This document shows positions 25,910-35,523 of a stretch of DNA of 64,000 nucleotides, one piece after another; the stretch's first letter is position 1, and each line of letters starts with the position of its first letter. The notes below the pieces were generated by a model that ran no database searches, was not told the origin of the DNA, and was given only the letters and a program-made list of their open reading frames with translations. A program made the translations under genes and the position numbers. Source of the stretch: JACXTP01 sp963789555 (GTDB lineage Archaea > Thermoplasmatota > Thermoplasmata > Methanomassiliicoccales > UBA472); contig CAWBKY010000010.1 in NCBI GenBank assembly GCA_963789555.1, forward strand, positions 62,001 through 126,000. The letters run 5' to 3'.

Positions 25910-26869
25910 ATGGTCAGATTGTGCGATATCGGCGAGAAGTCCGTGGTGGGGGCCCTCATCGGCAGGATCGGCCCTTCCGGCGATATCGGGCTGGGGGACG
26001 ACGCCGCGGCCGTGCGCCTTGGCTCCCGATACCTGGTGGCGAGCACCGACCTGGTGACCCGCAGGACGCATTTCCCCAGGCCCACCACGCCATTCCAGAT
26101 GGGATGGATGGTGGCTGCGGTGAACTTCAGCGACATCGCCGCCATGGGCGCCCTGCCCCTCGGCCTGTTGGTGGCCATGGGACTGCCCCGGGAAACGGAG
26201 CTGGAGACCGTGGAGGGTATCGCGGACGGCATAGGGGCCTGCGCGGAACAGGTGAGCGCCGACTATCTAGGTGGCGATACCAAGGAGACCGATGACATCT
26301 GCCTGGTCGGCACGTCATTGGGCATGGTGCGGACGGACGGCATCCTGCTCCGCTCGGGGGCTCGCCCAGGCGATCTCCTGGCAGTCACCGGCAAACTGGG
26401 GTTGGCCGGGGCCGGTTGGGCGGAGATAGACGAGGAGGGCTTCCACCCCTTGGCCCGGAAGGCGCTATTGGAACCGTTCCCGCGGACAAAGGAGGGGGCG
26501 ATACTGTCGGCATCGGGTTGCGTGACCTCCTGCATGGACACCTCGGATGGGCTGGCCATGTCCGTGCACGAGCTGGCCCGGCGCAGCGGGGTCGGCTTCA
26601 AGGTCGACAGGAGGGCGTTGCCGGTGCATGTCGATGCGATGGAGATAGGCGAAAGGCTGGGCTTGGACGCGATGGATTGGGCGCTCTATTCCGGAGGCGA
26701 CTACCAACTGCTATTCACAATGAACCCGGAAGGGGAGACCCGGCTGCGCTCCATGCTGGGGAAGGGCTACACGGTCATAGGCGAGGCGACCGGGGAAGGC
26801 ATCTTCTTGGAGGATGGGGGCAGAAGGTCGTTCTTGGAGGACAAGGGTTTCGAACACTTCCGGTGGTGA
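25910..26869 (+). CDS. thiL: Thiamine-monophosphate kinase
   Basis: A 319-residue ThiL. GDIGLGDDAAAVRLGSRYLVASTDLV provides the metal-binding Asp pair; MVAAVNFSDIAAMGALPLGLLVAMGLP and YLGGDTKETDDICLVGTSLG are the family core; CMDTSDGLAMSVHELARRSGVG is conserved near the end. It phosphorylates TMP to TPP. It is divergent from LarA, with a TATA-like ccttaaaacg about 35 bp upstream, and its stop is followed within 5 bp by the radical SAM gene. Confidence 0.9.
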   Translation: MVRLCDIGEKSVVGALIGRIGPSGDIGLGDDAAAVRLGSRYLVASTDLVTRRTHFPRPTTPFQMGWMVAAVNFSDIAAMGALPLGLLVAMGLPRETELETVEGIADGIGACAEQVSADYLGGDTKETDDICLVGTSLGMVRTDGILLRSGARPGDLLAVTGKLGLAGAGWAEIDEEGFHPLARKALLEPFPRTKEGAILSASGCVTSCMDTSDGLAMSVHELARRSGVGFKVDRRALPVHVDAMEIGERLGLDAMDWALYSGGDYQLLFTMNPEGETRLRSMLGKGYTVIGEATGEGIFLEDGGRRSFLEDKGFEHFRW

Positions 26870-26873
26870 GAAT

Positions 26874-27870
26874 GTGAAGGAAGCGATGTACTGGCATGTG
26901 AAGGGGGATGTGGTCCGATGCGAGCTCTGCCCCCATCGCTGTCTGATACCCCGGGCCAAGTCGGGCATCTGCGGGGTGAGGCAGAACGTGCAAGGGAAGC
27001 TCGATGGCCTTGACATACGGCATGGTCTCATCCATGCATGTGGACCCGATGGAGAAGAAACCATTCTACCATTTCAAACCAGGTCAGACCGTGCTATCGT
27101 TCGGGAGCGTGGGCTGCAACCTAGGATGCCTGCACTGCCAGAACTATTCCATATCCCAGGCGGCCCCGGACTCCCCCTTCCTGAACCGCATCGAGGCGGA
27201 GGATGTGCCAAGGATGGTGAGGGAGGCAGGATGCAACGGCGTCTCCTGGACCTACAACGAGCCCACCATGTGGATCGAGTTCGCCTCCGATGCCTCCAAG
27301 CTCTGCAAGAAGGAGGGCATGTTCACCAACTTCGTGTCCAACGGCTACATCCAGGAGGCCCCTCTCTGCGAGCTCAAGGGGGTGATCGACGCCATGAACA
27401 TCGATGTCAAGGGCTTCACCGAGGACTTCTACAAGAAAGTGTGCAAGGCGCGGCTGCAACCAGTGCTGGACACGGTGAGGGTGGCGACCGAGCTGGGCAT
27501 GCATGTGGAGCTCACCTACCTGGTCATACCCACCAAGAACGATGGGGAGGAGGAGATCGGTCGCTTCTGCCGCTGGGTGGCGGAGATCGACGATGAGATG
27601 CCAGTGCACTTCTCCCGGTTCCATCCGGACTACAAGATGATGGACCTCCCGACCACCCCCTCCAAGACCATGGAGAGGGCGCACCAGCTGGCCAAGGCGA
27701 GCGGACTGAAGTTCGTCTATGTGGGCAACATGCGCTCAGACGCGGAGAGCACCTTTTGCCCGGACTGCGGCAGCTTGGTCATCCGGCGGTCCTGGTTCGA
27801 TGTGGAGATGGTGAACTACCACCATGGCCGCTGCGGCAAATGCGGCCGGGACCTCCATATGGTGCCGTGA
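26874..27870 (+). CDS. AmrS-like radical SAM protein (PflA-related; one frameshift)
   Basis: About 331 residues of the AmmeMemoRadiSam-system radical SAM family. The N-terminal Cys domain VRCELCPHRCLIPRAKSGICGVRQN is typical, and the SAM cluster motif is GCNLGCLHCQNYSIS (CxxxCxxC). SWTYNEPTMWIEF, IDAMNIDVKGFTEDFY and VIPTKNDGEEEIG follow, with a C-terminal zinc ribbon (FCPDCG, CGKCGRDL). A one-base shift near 27007 joins the halves. GTG 26874 gives the family N-terminus (VKEAMYWHVKG). Partner Memo/AMMECR1 genes are not nearby. The reaction is unknown. Confidence 0.8.
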
Positions 27871-27875
27871 GCGCG

Positions 27876-28554
27876 ATGGACCTGGAGGAGCTGAGGGACC
27901 GACTGCTGGCGGGGCGGGACATGACCGGCTGGTGGCCGGCGGAGACGCCCTTCGAGGTGATGGTGGGGGCGGTGCTGACCCAGCAGACCACCTGGGAGAA
28001 CGTGACCAAGGCCATCGCGGCGTTGCGCAAGGAAGGGCTCTTGGACGTCCATGTGCTGGCCGATTGCCCGCCCGAGCGGCTCATGCCTCTGGTCCGATGC
28101 ACCGGGTTCTACCGTCAGAAGTCGACGCGTCTGATATCCATGGCCAGGCATGCGGTCGAGGGGCATGGCGGGCATGGAGGCCATGCTCGATCAGGGCACC
28201 GATCGCCTGCGGAACGAGCTGCTGGGACTCCCTGGCATAGGGCCGGAGACGGCGGACTCGATACTGCTCTTCGCCGCCCGAAGACCGAGGTTCGTGGCGG
28301 CGGCATATGTCTCGCGAGTGCTGAGCCGGACAGGCATCCTCGCCTCGGAGGACTATGACCAGGTGCAAGCATTCGTGGAGGGCTCCATCGCCCCTGACGT
28401 GGTAACATACCAGGAACTTTATGCGGTCCTGGTGGACCATGCCCGGACCATCTGCTTGAAGGACCCTCGATGCGAGAGGTGCAGGATGGCCGACCGGTGT
28501 CGGTCCGCGCTCACACCAGGGCGAAAACGATATTGCCCACCACAACGGCGATGA
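27876..28554 (+). CDS. Endonuclease III-family HhH-GPD DNA glycosylase (one frameshift)
   Basis: About 225 residues. FEVMVGAVLTQQTTWENVTKAI is the N-terminal helical core, LLGLPGIGPETADSILLFA is the helix-hairpin-helix with a conserved Gly-rich hairpin, and CLKDPRCERCRMADRC is the 4Fe-4S loop near the C-terminus. A shift near 28160 interrupts the centre. The usual catalytic Lys of Nth is not evident after the hairpin (ETADS instead of KTA), resembling archaeal MIG/Mpg2-type members. GTG 27867 is an alternative start. The 3' end overlaps the convergent peptidase gene by 44 bp. Confidence 0.75.
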
Positions 28555-29389
28555 CCAGACCGAAGGTCAGGGGGATGAGCATGGGTATCTTCGGCGTCAC
28601 CCAGATGGTCTTCATGCCCTTGGCCTCCAGGGCGGCGAACTGCTCCTCCACCGGGTTGGACTGGGGTATCGAGGAGACCGAGACCTCCTGACCCTCGACC
28701 CGTTCCATGGGCCAGACGTGCTTCTTCTTCGCCTCCTCGATGTCCATGCGCCTCCCGAAGAACATGGCCGGGAACTTCCGGTCGCCCTTGGAGAGGTTGT
28801 AGAAGACGTAATAGACGGGTATGGCCAAAGTGATCAGCGCCCCGTAGAACAGCACCAGCAAGGAGAAGGGCATCACGAACTGGGCCATCCCCTCCGGCAC
28901 AGGCACCAGGGGGAACCCGCCCACCATCGGATAGACCGGGATGAGGAGGGTGAGCGCGATCAAGGCCTTGGCGTCCGCACCGCCCTTGATGATGTCGAAT
29001 ATGTACATCAGGTAGTAGACCACGAACATGACCAGTATGCTCAACAGGGCCCAGAGGTCCTCGCTGTTGTAGAACAGGCCGACCAGCACGGTCAAGCAAG
29101 CGGCGCTGGCGATGTACAGCATCAACGGGAGCCAGAAGACCCCTTCCTCTAAGATGCCCTTGCGGTCCCAGAGCATGTCGAAGAAGACCCAGCCAATGGG
29201 CAAAAGGATGAGCAGGTAAAGCGGGTCCAGGTCGTCCATGAGGATCTGCACGCCCAGAAGCGCCAGTCCGGCCGCCCCCATGGCCGCCCAGAACTTGTCC
29301 GAGGCGGTCCTGGTCTCCCAATCGGATATGGCCGCCATGGTCAGCAACGCCAGGGCTATCGCCACTCGGGTCACTGACAGCCAGTCCAT
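28511..29389 (-). CDS. Archaeal prepilin/preflagellin peptidase (FlaK-like, A24)
   Basis: A 292-residue polytopic aspartic protease. The two catalytic Asp are in AISDWETRTASDKFW after the first helix and in IIKGGADAKALIALTLL (the archaeal GxxxD site). Several transmembrane helices and a cytoplasmic loop (GDRKFPAMFFGRRMDIEEAKKK) match FlaK. It removes class III signal peptides from archaellins and pilins. No pilin or archaellum genes are in the window. Confidence 0.85.
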   Translation of the reverse strand: MDWLSVTRVAIALALLTMAAISDWETRTASDKFWAAMGAAGLALLGVQILMDDLDPLYLLILLPIGWVFFDMLWDRKGILEEGVFWLPLMLYIASAACLTVLVGLFYNSEDLWALLSILVMFVVYYLMYIFDIIKGGADAKALIALTLLIPVYPMVGGFPLVPVPEGMAQFVMPFSLLVLFYGALITLAIPVYYVFYNLSKGDRKFPAMFFGRRMDIEEAKKKHVWPMERVEGQEVSVSSIPQSNPVEEQFAALEAKGMKTIWVTPKIPMLIPLTFGLVIAVVVGNIVFALV

Positions 29390-29522
29390 GCTTCGGAATC
29401 AAGGATGCCCATAAAAAGGTTTTCCGCTTGGTTCCCAGGTCGGGTAATCATGAAAGGGGCAAGGCAATGTTTTTATGCCGAACATCAATGCGGTCCCCGT
29501 ACCCAGACAGAGGTAGATGACA

Positions 29523-31064
29523 ATGGATAGGGAACTCAGGGCGCGGCGGACCTTCACGTTCGCCTTGGCACTTCTCATGTCGCTGGCATTCGTTTCGATG
29601 CTCTTGCCGGCATCCCAGGCGGCCGAGGTCACTGTTTTTCCGATGAACCCCGGGACGACCGAACTGAACGGGGATTCGGACATCAAGATAAGCTATGTCA
29701 TCTTCAACAACGGCACCGCACCCTTCCTGGTCAAGGGCATAGTCACCCCGACGGAGGATGAGGGGGTCACCGCCTCGTTCGATGATGATTTCGCCACCGT
29801 CGACCCGGGTCAGTCCCACACCTTCACGGTCACATTCAGCGCCAGTCGGAACGTCAAGACATTCGACACCGAGTTCGAGGTCAACTTCACCTCCACCAGG
29901 ATGGACGACCCGAGCCAGTCGGAGAGCTATTCGGACACGGTGAGCTTGGAGGTCGTCTCGGTGTTCGGAGTGACCACCGGTGAGAACAAGATCCTGAAGA
30001 TGTTCGACAATCCCTTCCCACCACCCTTCGACACCAACTTCTGGTCGTTCATATTCTCGGTGCTGATCTGGGTGGGGATCGCGGTCATCTTCTACTTCGT
30101 GGTCGACCCCTTGGCGCACCTGTTGACCAGGAGGACGGAGAGCGAGCTCGACGACATTTTGCTGCGCATCCTGCGCCTACCGGTCTTCGTGCTCATCGTC
30201 CTCATCGGCACGGTAAGCTCCATCGAGATACTGGACCTGCCCGGGGACGTCATCTCCAACATCGAGACGACCTATCAGATAATGTTCGTGCTGTTGGGCG
30301 CCTGGATCGCCTACAAGGTCTATGATGAGGTCGTCATCTATATGGCGAAGCAGTACGCCAAGAGGACCAACACCGAGATGGACGATGCCATCATCCCCAT
30401 CATGGAGAAGTTGGGCATGATAGTCATCCCCATCATCGCCCTGATGACCATATTCAGCATCATGGGCTACGACCTCACGGTGTTGCTGGTCGGGGCGGGC
30501 TTCCTAGGCATCGTGGTCGGTCTCGCCGCCCAATCCACCCTGGCCAACTTCTTCGCCGGCATGCAACTGTTGGTGGAGCGGCCCTTCAAGGTGGGGGACA
30601 CCATCATGCTCAGCGACGGAGGATTCGGTGAGATCACGCACCTGGGGCTCAGGGCCACCGAGATCTATGACAACACCAACGATTACATCATCGTCGTGCC
30701 GAACGATAAGATGGCCAACGACCCCATAGTCAACGTGGTACGTCCAGGCAGGGAGCTGACCATCGCCGTGCTGGTCGGGGTGGCCTATGGTTCGGACATC
30801 GAGGTGGTGAAGCAGCAGATGTACGAGGCCGCCATGGAGACACCCAACGCGGTCAAGGGCAAGCAGCCCCGCATCCGCCTCAACGACTTCGCCGACTCCG
30901 CCATCAACATGAAGATATTCATCGACATCGACGATGCCAACAACCGCTGGCGGGCCGCATCGGACTTCCGAGAGAGACTTTACAAGAGGTTCTCCGAGAA
31001 TGGGATCGAGATACCCTTCCCGCAGCGCGTGGTCCACATCAAGAACGAGCGCAAGGAGAGCTGA
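29523..31064 (+). CDS. MscS-family mechanosensitive channel with extracellular N-terminal domain
   Basis: 513 residues. A signal peptide (TFALALLMSLAFVSMLLPASQAAE) leads into a secreted Ig-like beta domain of about 130 residues (NPGTTELNGDSDIKISYVIF), then about four membrane helices. The pore helix and beta domain are classical MscS: LLVGAGFLGIVVGLAAQSTLANFFAG, LLVERPFKVGDTI, EIYDNTNDYIIVVPNDKM. It protects against osmotic downshock. ATG 29523 was chosen over 29517 for better spacing to GAGGT. The extracellular Ig-like cap is an uncommon addition. Confidence 0.9.
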   Translation: MDRELRARRTFTFALALLMSLAFVSMLLPASQAAEVTVFPMNPGTTELNGDSDIKISYVIFNNGTAPFLVKGIVTPTEDEGVTASFDDDFATVDPGQSHTFTVTFSASRNVKTFDTEFEVNFTSTRMDDPSQSESYSDTVSLEVVSVFGVTTGENKILKMFDNPFPPPFDTNFWSFIFSVLIWVGIAVIFYFVVDPLAHLLTRRTESELDDILLRILRLPVFVLIVLIGTVSSIEILDLPGDVISNIETTYQIMFVLLGAWIAYKVYDEVVIYMAKQYAKRTNTEMDDAIIPIMEKLGMIVIPIIALMTIFSIMGYDLTVLLVGAGFLGIVVGLAAQSTLANFFAGMQLLVERPFKVGDTIMLSDGGFGEITHLGLRATEIYDNTNDYIIVVPNDKMANDPIVNVVRPGRELTIAVLVGVAYGSDIEVVKQQMYEAAMETPNAVKGKQPRIRLNDFADSAINMKIFIDIDDANNRWRAASDFRERLYKRFSENGIEIPFPQRVVHIKNERKES

Positions 31065-31117
31065 ACGGGAAAAGCACATATGTCGGCTGTTGCCAATATC
31101 GTCCCTGGTGAGATGAT

Positions 31118-31615
31118 ATGCAGGTGATTGAGGCCATACGCGAGCGGAGGAGCGTGCGTAGGTACCGACCGAAAGAACTTTCCGTCGATGACCTGGAGAT
31201 GCTGCTGGAAGCGGCCAGGCTCGCCCCTTCCGGCGCGAACCGTCAGCCCTGGGAGATGGTGGCGGTCACCGACCCGAAGAGGATCAGGGACCTGGTGCCG
31301 TTATGCAAGAACCAGACCTTCCTGGAGAACTGCAACCTCTTCTTGGTCGGTATTGATGACCCACAGCAGAAATGGGCCCGGGTCGATGTGTCCATAGCCT
31401 TGGACCATGTGTCCCTGGCCGCGTTGGAGCTCGGCCTTGGGTCTTGCTGGATCGGGGCCTTCGACCAAGAGAAGCTGTCCGAGCGCTTGGGCGTCCCGAA
31501 GGGGAAGGTGATCACCGTCTGCCTGGCGATAGGATACCCCGATGAGAGCCCGGAGGCCAGGCCGCGTAAGGCGATGGAGGACCTCTTCCACTACGACCAG
31601 TATGGGAAACGTTGA
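31118..31615 (+). CDS. Nitroreductase-family flavoprotein
   Basis: A 165-residue FMN-dependent oxidoreductase. The start AIRERRSVRRYRPKELS is the phosphate/FMN-binding signature; APSGANRQPWEM and LGLGSCWIGAF are conserved family segments. GGTGAG precedes the ATG. It reduces an unknown substrate with NAD(P)H. The gene stands alone between the channel and an MFS transporter. Confidence 0.88.
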   Translation: MQVIEAIRERRSVRRYRPKELSVDDLEMLLEAARLAPSGANRQPWEMVAVTDPKRIRDLVPLCKNQTFLENCNLFLVGIDDPQQKWARVDVSIALDHVSLAALELGLGSCWIGAFDQEKLSERLGVPKGKVITVCLAIGYPDESPEARPRKAMEDLFHYDQYGKR

Positions 31616-31635
31616 GCTCCCCCAACCATTAATAG

Positions 31636-31655
31636 GGCCCGCATCATTGCGGGCC
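31636..31655 (+). promoter_or_regulatory. Perfect inverted repeat before the MFS transporter gene
   Basis: GGCCCGCA-TCAT-TGCGGGCC lies directly downstream of a TATA-like ccattaatag (about 31627-31634) and about 57 bp before ATG 31712. As DNA it is a good repressor operator; as RNA it could form a hairpin in the leader or end the nitroreductase transcript, but no T-run follows. Confidence 0.5.
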
Positions 31656-31711
31656 GAGGGCATTGTTTTGCCGTTTCCAGCCCTTGAACCAGGAAATGGT
31701 GGTGCAGGAGC

Positions 31712-33157
31712 ATGGATGCGCCATCAGGTCCGAGCGATGCGGCGTTGAGGTATAGACCTTATCGAAAGGTCTGGGCCTGGCTCTTCATGGCCTGGTTCAT
31801 ATGCTACCTGGACCGCAGCATCACCGGACCGGTGGTGTCGTGGATGATCGCCAATGACATCGGCTTCTTGGCGGACGTGCCGATGCAGCATGCCATGGCC
31901 GGCATCGTCGGGTCCATGTTCTTCGCCGGCTATATGCTGACCCAGTTCCCCGCGGGCTATCTGGGCGACCGCTACGGGCACAGGACCATGGTGGTCATCA
32001 GCACCGCTTGGGCCGGCATCGCCACGCTTCTCTCTGGCCTGTCCCGTTCCCTCTTCGGCTTCGTGGCCATGCGTGTCCTGACCGGGCTGGGTGAGGGGGC
32101 CTACTACTCCAACGACCGGGCCATCATAAACGAGGTCACGCCCAAGGAGGAGAAGGGGTTCGCCATGGGGGTGGTGTTCGTGGGGCTGGCGCTCGGCCTC
32201 ACCGTGGCGACATTGATCACCGTCCCGATTATCGAGCTGGCGGTACCATACATCGGCAGCGAATCGGCCTGGACCGTGCCTTTCGTGCTCTTCTCCATCC
32301 CCACCATGCTGATATCATATGGGCTCTGGAAACGCTTGGAGGCGAGGAAGGCGGAGAAGGGTTCGTTCCTCAAGGCGGCCACGCGGCTGGTGCTCATCTC
32401 TGCCGTGCTTCTCGTGGTGGTCATGGCCACTTTCGAGGGCACCCTGCGGCTAGGTTGGGGCGGGCTGGAACAGGCCGCGGCCATCCTGCTGACAGCCTTG
32501 GGCCTGGTGGCGATAATCTACTGGCGGCTCAAGGTGGTGAGCGCCCCCGTGCTCCGTTCCCGCAACCTATGGCTGATGTACCTCTCCGCCCTACCCATCC
32601 TCTACACCCTATGGTTCTTCGGTTTTTGGGCCTTGCTGCTGGTGTCCGAATCGGCAGAGATGGGGTTGCCCTCGGCCGCGGTGTATGCCTCGCTGTTCGG
32701 TGTGGCTGGGCTCATCGGTTACCCCTTGGGGGGTCGGTTGGGAGACCGGGCCATGCGGATAGGGTGGGGGAGGAGGAGGACCTATGTCGGGCTTTGCGTG
32801 GCGGTGGGGGGTTTGGTCCTGGTCCTGGCCATGGTGGTAAGTTCCGGCGAGTTCGATGTGCTCCTGCTCGGGACCCTGCTGTTCATCATCGGGGTGCTCT
32901 TCGCGGCCATGCAGACCGTGCACATGACCCTCACCTCCGACCTAGCACCAGAGGACATGCAAGGCCAGGCCTTCGGCATGTGGAACCTGGTGGCGGAGAT
33001 CGGGGCCATCCTGGCCCCAGTGGTCTCCGGGACATTACGGGACATGAGCGGGTCCTGGACCACGGCCACCATGGTTACCGGCGCTTTGTTGCTTTCCAGC
33101 GCCGCCTTGGTATTCATGGTGCGGGGCGCCCCGAAGGGCGTGGGGAACAATGATTAA
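31712..33157 (+). CDS. Major facilitator superfamily transporter
   Basis: 481 residues with about 12 transmembrane helices. The A-motif region GYLGDRYGHRTMVVIS follows helix 2, LGEGAYYSNDRAIINEVTP lies between helices 4 and 5, and a second A-like motif GYPLGGRLGDRAMRIGWGRRR opens the second half. Substrate not predictable. Regulation by the inverted repeat in its leader is possible. It ends 30 bp before the Ogt-EndoV gene. Confidence 0.88.
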   Translation: MDAPSGPSDAALRYRPYRKVWAWLFMAWFICYLDRSITGPVVSWMIANDIGFLADVPMQHAMAGIVGSMFFAGYMLTQFPAGYLGDRYGHRTMVVISTAWAGIATLLSGLSRSLFGFVAMRVLTGLGEGAYYSNDRAIINEVTPKEEKGFAMGVVFVGLALGLTVATLITVPIIELAVPYIGSESAWTVPFVLFSIPTMLISYGLWKRLEARKAEKGSFLKAATRLVLISAVLLVVVMATFEGTLRLGWGGLEQAAAILLTALGLVAIIYWRLKVVSAPVLRSRNLWLMYLSALPILYTLWFFGFWALLLVSESAEMGLPSAAVYASLFGVAGLIGYPLGGRLGDRAMRIGWGRRRTYVGLCVAVGGLVLVLAMVVSSGEFDVLLLGTLLFIIGVLFAAMQTVHMTLTSDLAPEDMQGQAFGMWNLVAEIGAILAPVVSGTLRDMSGSWTTATMVTGALLLSSAALVFMVRGAPKGVGNND

Positions 33158-33187
33158 AGGCGGGCAGGGCCATTTTGAGGTGATAGC

Positions 33188-34138
33188 ATGAATGCGCCCG
33201 ACATTGAGCTCCCAGACATCGATCGGTTGGTCTTCCAGGCCACCTGCCAGGTGCCTCGGGGGAAGGTCACCACCTACGGGGACATCGCCAAGGCGATGGG
33301 GGACGTGAGCGCCTCCAGGGTGGTGGGGTCCATCCTGGCCAGGAACCCCCGTCCCATCGAGGTCCCATGCCATCGCGTCGTTTACAGCACAGGGGAGGTG
33401 GGTTGGTACTGCGGCCTGGGCAAGGGCAGCGACACCAAGCAGGACCTCCTGCGCGAGGAGGGCGTCCCGATGAGCGATGGCAGGGTAGACCTGGCGAAGG
33501 TCGGGTTCTCCGATTTCCACATCGATCCTGGACTGGCAAGGTTGCGGGAGCGGCAGGAGCGATTGAGCCACCGTGTGGTGGAGCGGGACGACCTGGGAAG
33601 GTTGCGCAAGGTGGCGGGACTGGACGTCGCCTACCGGGGCGACCAGGCATTCTCGGCGATGGCCGTCCTTGATATCGAGACGGGTTCGGTGGACATCCGG
33701 TTGGACCGGTCCCAGGTCAAGTTCCCTTACATCCCCTCATACCTGAGCTTCCGGGAGCTGGCTTCCCTCGCCCCCCTGGTCTCCTCCTCATCGGACACGC
33801 TCTTCCTGGTGGATGGCCAGGGGGTGCTGCACCCCAGGGGCCTAGGGATCGCCAGCCACATGGGGGTGGTGCTGGGCGTTCCGACCATCGGGGCGGCGAA
33901 GAGCCTCCTGGTGGGCGAGGTCGATCCCGTCCATCCTACGTCCATAAGGTACAAGGGAGAGGAAAGGGGAAGGGTGGTCGGGGAAGGGAGGAGGAAGCTG
34001 TACGTCTCTGTAGGCCACCGGGTCTCATTGGACACGGCGGAGGGGATGGTGCGGCGATATTGCCTTGAAGCTGACCATAGCCCTTTGATATTGGCGCATA
34101 GGGCGGCGGAGAGGGCCAGGAGGGAGGCGGGCGATTGA
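33188..34138 (+). CDS. Fused O6-alkylguanine-DNA alkyltransferase and endonuclease V
   Basis: 316 residues. Residues 1-100 form the AGT C-terminal domain: VPRGKVTTYGDIAKAMG with the DNA-binding helix, the active-site PCHRV (Cys acceptor), and GLGKGSDTKQDLLREEG. Residues about 110-316 are endonuclease V: VAGLDVAYRGDQAFSAMAV (catalytic Asp), KFPYIPSYLSFRELA (the wedge PYIP), DGQGVLHPRGLGIASHMGV, and GAAKSLLVGE. The protein would repair alkylated guanine and nick at inosine. This fusion is known biochemically from Ferroplasma acidarmanus, which supports the Thermoplasmatota assignment. The start follows GAGGTGATAG. Confidence 0.93.
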   Translation: MNAPDIELPDIDRLVFQATCQVPRGKVTTYGDIAKAMGDVSASRVVGSILARNPRPIEVPCHRVVYSTGEVGWYCGLGKGSDTKQDLLREEGVPMSDGRVDLAKVGFSDFHIDPGLARLRERQERLSHRVVERDDLGRLRKVAGLDVAYRGDQAFSAMAVLDIETGSVDIRLDRSQVKFPYIPSYLSFRELASLAPLVSSSSDTLFLVDGQGVLHPRGLGIASHMGVVLGVPTIGAAKSLLVGEVDPVHPTSIRYKGEERGRVVGEGRRKLYVSVGHRVSLDTAEGMVRRYCLEADHSPLILAHRAAERARREAGD

Positions 34139-35040
34139 GGGTATTGGTCTACGGCGCCGGGGCGGTGGGCAGTTATCTCGGTGGCATGCTTGCCGCTAGG
34201 AACGATGTGACCTTGGTCGGTCGCAGGGACCATGTGAAGGCCATAGAGGAGGGGGGCTTGCGCATCACCGGACTGACCGAGCTCACGGCCCACCCTAAGT
34301 CATTGGAACATATCCTGGAGGATGAAAGATACGACCTGGTCCTGCTCACCGTGAAGAGTTACGACCTCGAGGCGTCGTTGGCGGGCCTTGGCCCGATTTT
34401 AGGGGAAGAGACAGTGCTGTTGGTGGTCCAGAACGGGATGAGGGTCCTGGGCCTCCCCACCCATGTTGGCGGTTCGCCGTTATTGCTGGGTGTGGCCTCC
34501 TTCGGCGTCACCCACCAAGGCCTTGGCCACATCATTCACGCAGGCTCGGGCGGGTTGCGACTGGGGGCCATCGAGGGTGGGCTGGACCTCGACCCATATT
34601 CGCATCTGTTCAGCGAATCAGGCATCGTGTGCGATGTCTCTTCCGATATCGCCAAGGACGTGTGGCGAAAGGCGGTCATCAACTCTGCCATCAATCCGAT
34701 AACCGCCTTGGTGAGGAGAAGGAACGGCGCCATAATCGAATCGGAGGGGTTGCTTGGGTTATGTCGTTCGGTGTTCGACGAATCGTTGGAAATCGCCATC
34801 GCCGAAGGCGGTTTGGACCGGGGCGACGTTTGCTTCAATGATGTGCTGGACGTGGTCCGTGCCACGGCCTGGAACCGCTCCAGCATGTTACAGGACGTGG
34901 AGAGGGGGAAAAGGACGGAAGTGGACGCGATCAACGGGTCACTGATACAAGCTGGGAAGCGGTCCAAGCTACCGGTGGCATATAATACCACCCTTTGCGC
35001 TCTTATCAACGGTATCGAGGGGACGAAGGATGTCGAATGA
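34135..35040 (+). CDS. panE: 2-dehydropantoate 2-reductase (ketopantoate reductase)
   Basis: 301 residues. The Rossmann motif VLVYGAGAVGSYLGGMLA is at the N-terminus, followed by LVLLTVKSYDLEASL and LVVQNGMRVLG. KAVINSAINPITALV carries the catalytic Lys region, and NRSSMLQDVERGKRTEVDAINGSLI is the C-terminal signature. It makes pantoate for coenzyme A. Translation starts at a TTG (34135) that overlaps the TGA of the fusion gene, and its 3' end overlaps the next gene by 11 bp. Confidence 0.9.
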   Translation: MRVLVYGAGAVGSYLGGMLAARNDVTLVGRRDHVKAIEEGGLRITGLTELTAHPKSLEHILEDERYDLVLLTVKSYDLEASLAGLGPILGEETVLLVVQNGMRVLGLPTHVGGSPLLLGVASFGVTHQGLGHIIHAGSGGLRLGAIEGGLDLDPYSHLFSESGIVCDVSSDIAKDVWRKAVINSAINPITALVRRRNGAIIESEGLLGLCRSVFDESLEIAIAEGGLDRGDVCFNDVLDVVRATAWNRSSMLQDVERGKRTEVDAINGSLIQAGKRSKLPVAYNTTLCALINGIEGTKDVE

Positions 35041-35500
35041 GCTGAAGGACCATTGTCTGCACGAGTCAGCGAACAAAAGCACGCGCTGCCTAACCTCGCA
35101 GGAAAGGGCCAAGATCATGGGAAGCATCAACTCCTTATTCTTCTGGGCAGGCCACATGATCCCTGATGAATGGGAGATTGAGGGCCGTAAGGTCAGGCTC
35201 AGGGACACCGTGTTCCGAATGGTGAACGACGATGAGGTGACCTTGGAGGAGCTGCAAGCCGCCAAGGCCCTGGCGGACGTTCTAGAGAAGGAGGCGAGGC
35301 GTTTGCAAGGGGATCTGCGCGAAGACGACCTTACCCAGGCCCAAGCGGACTCCCTGTTCGATGACATCTGCGGCCTGCTACGAGGTGTAGCGGAGCTCCG
35401 AGAGCTACAGACGCAACATGATGAATACCGCAAGGAGCAGTTGATGCAGAACATCGGGGACGAGAAGAGATGGTTGAGGTACGTGAAAGAGGTCACCTGA
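35030..35500 (+). CDS. Conserved archaeal helical protein (DUF5788-like)
   Basis: 156 residues, largely helical. LTSQERAKIMGSINSLFFWAGHMIPDEWEIEGRKVRLRD resembles the conserved start of the DUF5788 family, and the second half is heptad-like (LEELQAAKALADVLEKEARR). The start codon overlaps the panE end, so it is co-transcribed. Function unknown. Confidence 0.65.
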   Translation: MSNELKDHCLHESANKSTRCLTSQERAKIMGSINSLFFWAGHMIPDEWEIEGRKVRLRDTVFRMVNDDEVTLEELQAAKALADVLEKEARRLQGDLREDDLTQAQADSLFDDICGLLRGVAELRELQTQHDEYRKEQLMQNIGDEKRWLRYVKEVT

Positions 35501-35523
35501 TCGGACCCTTCCATATTTCGTAA

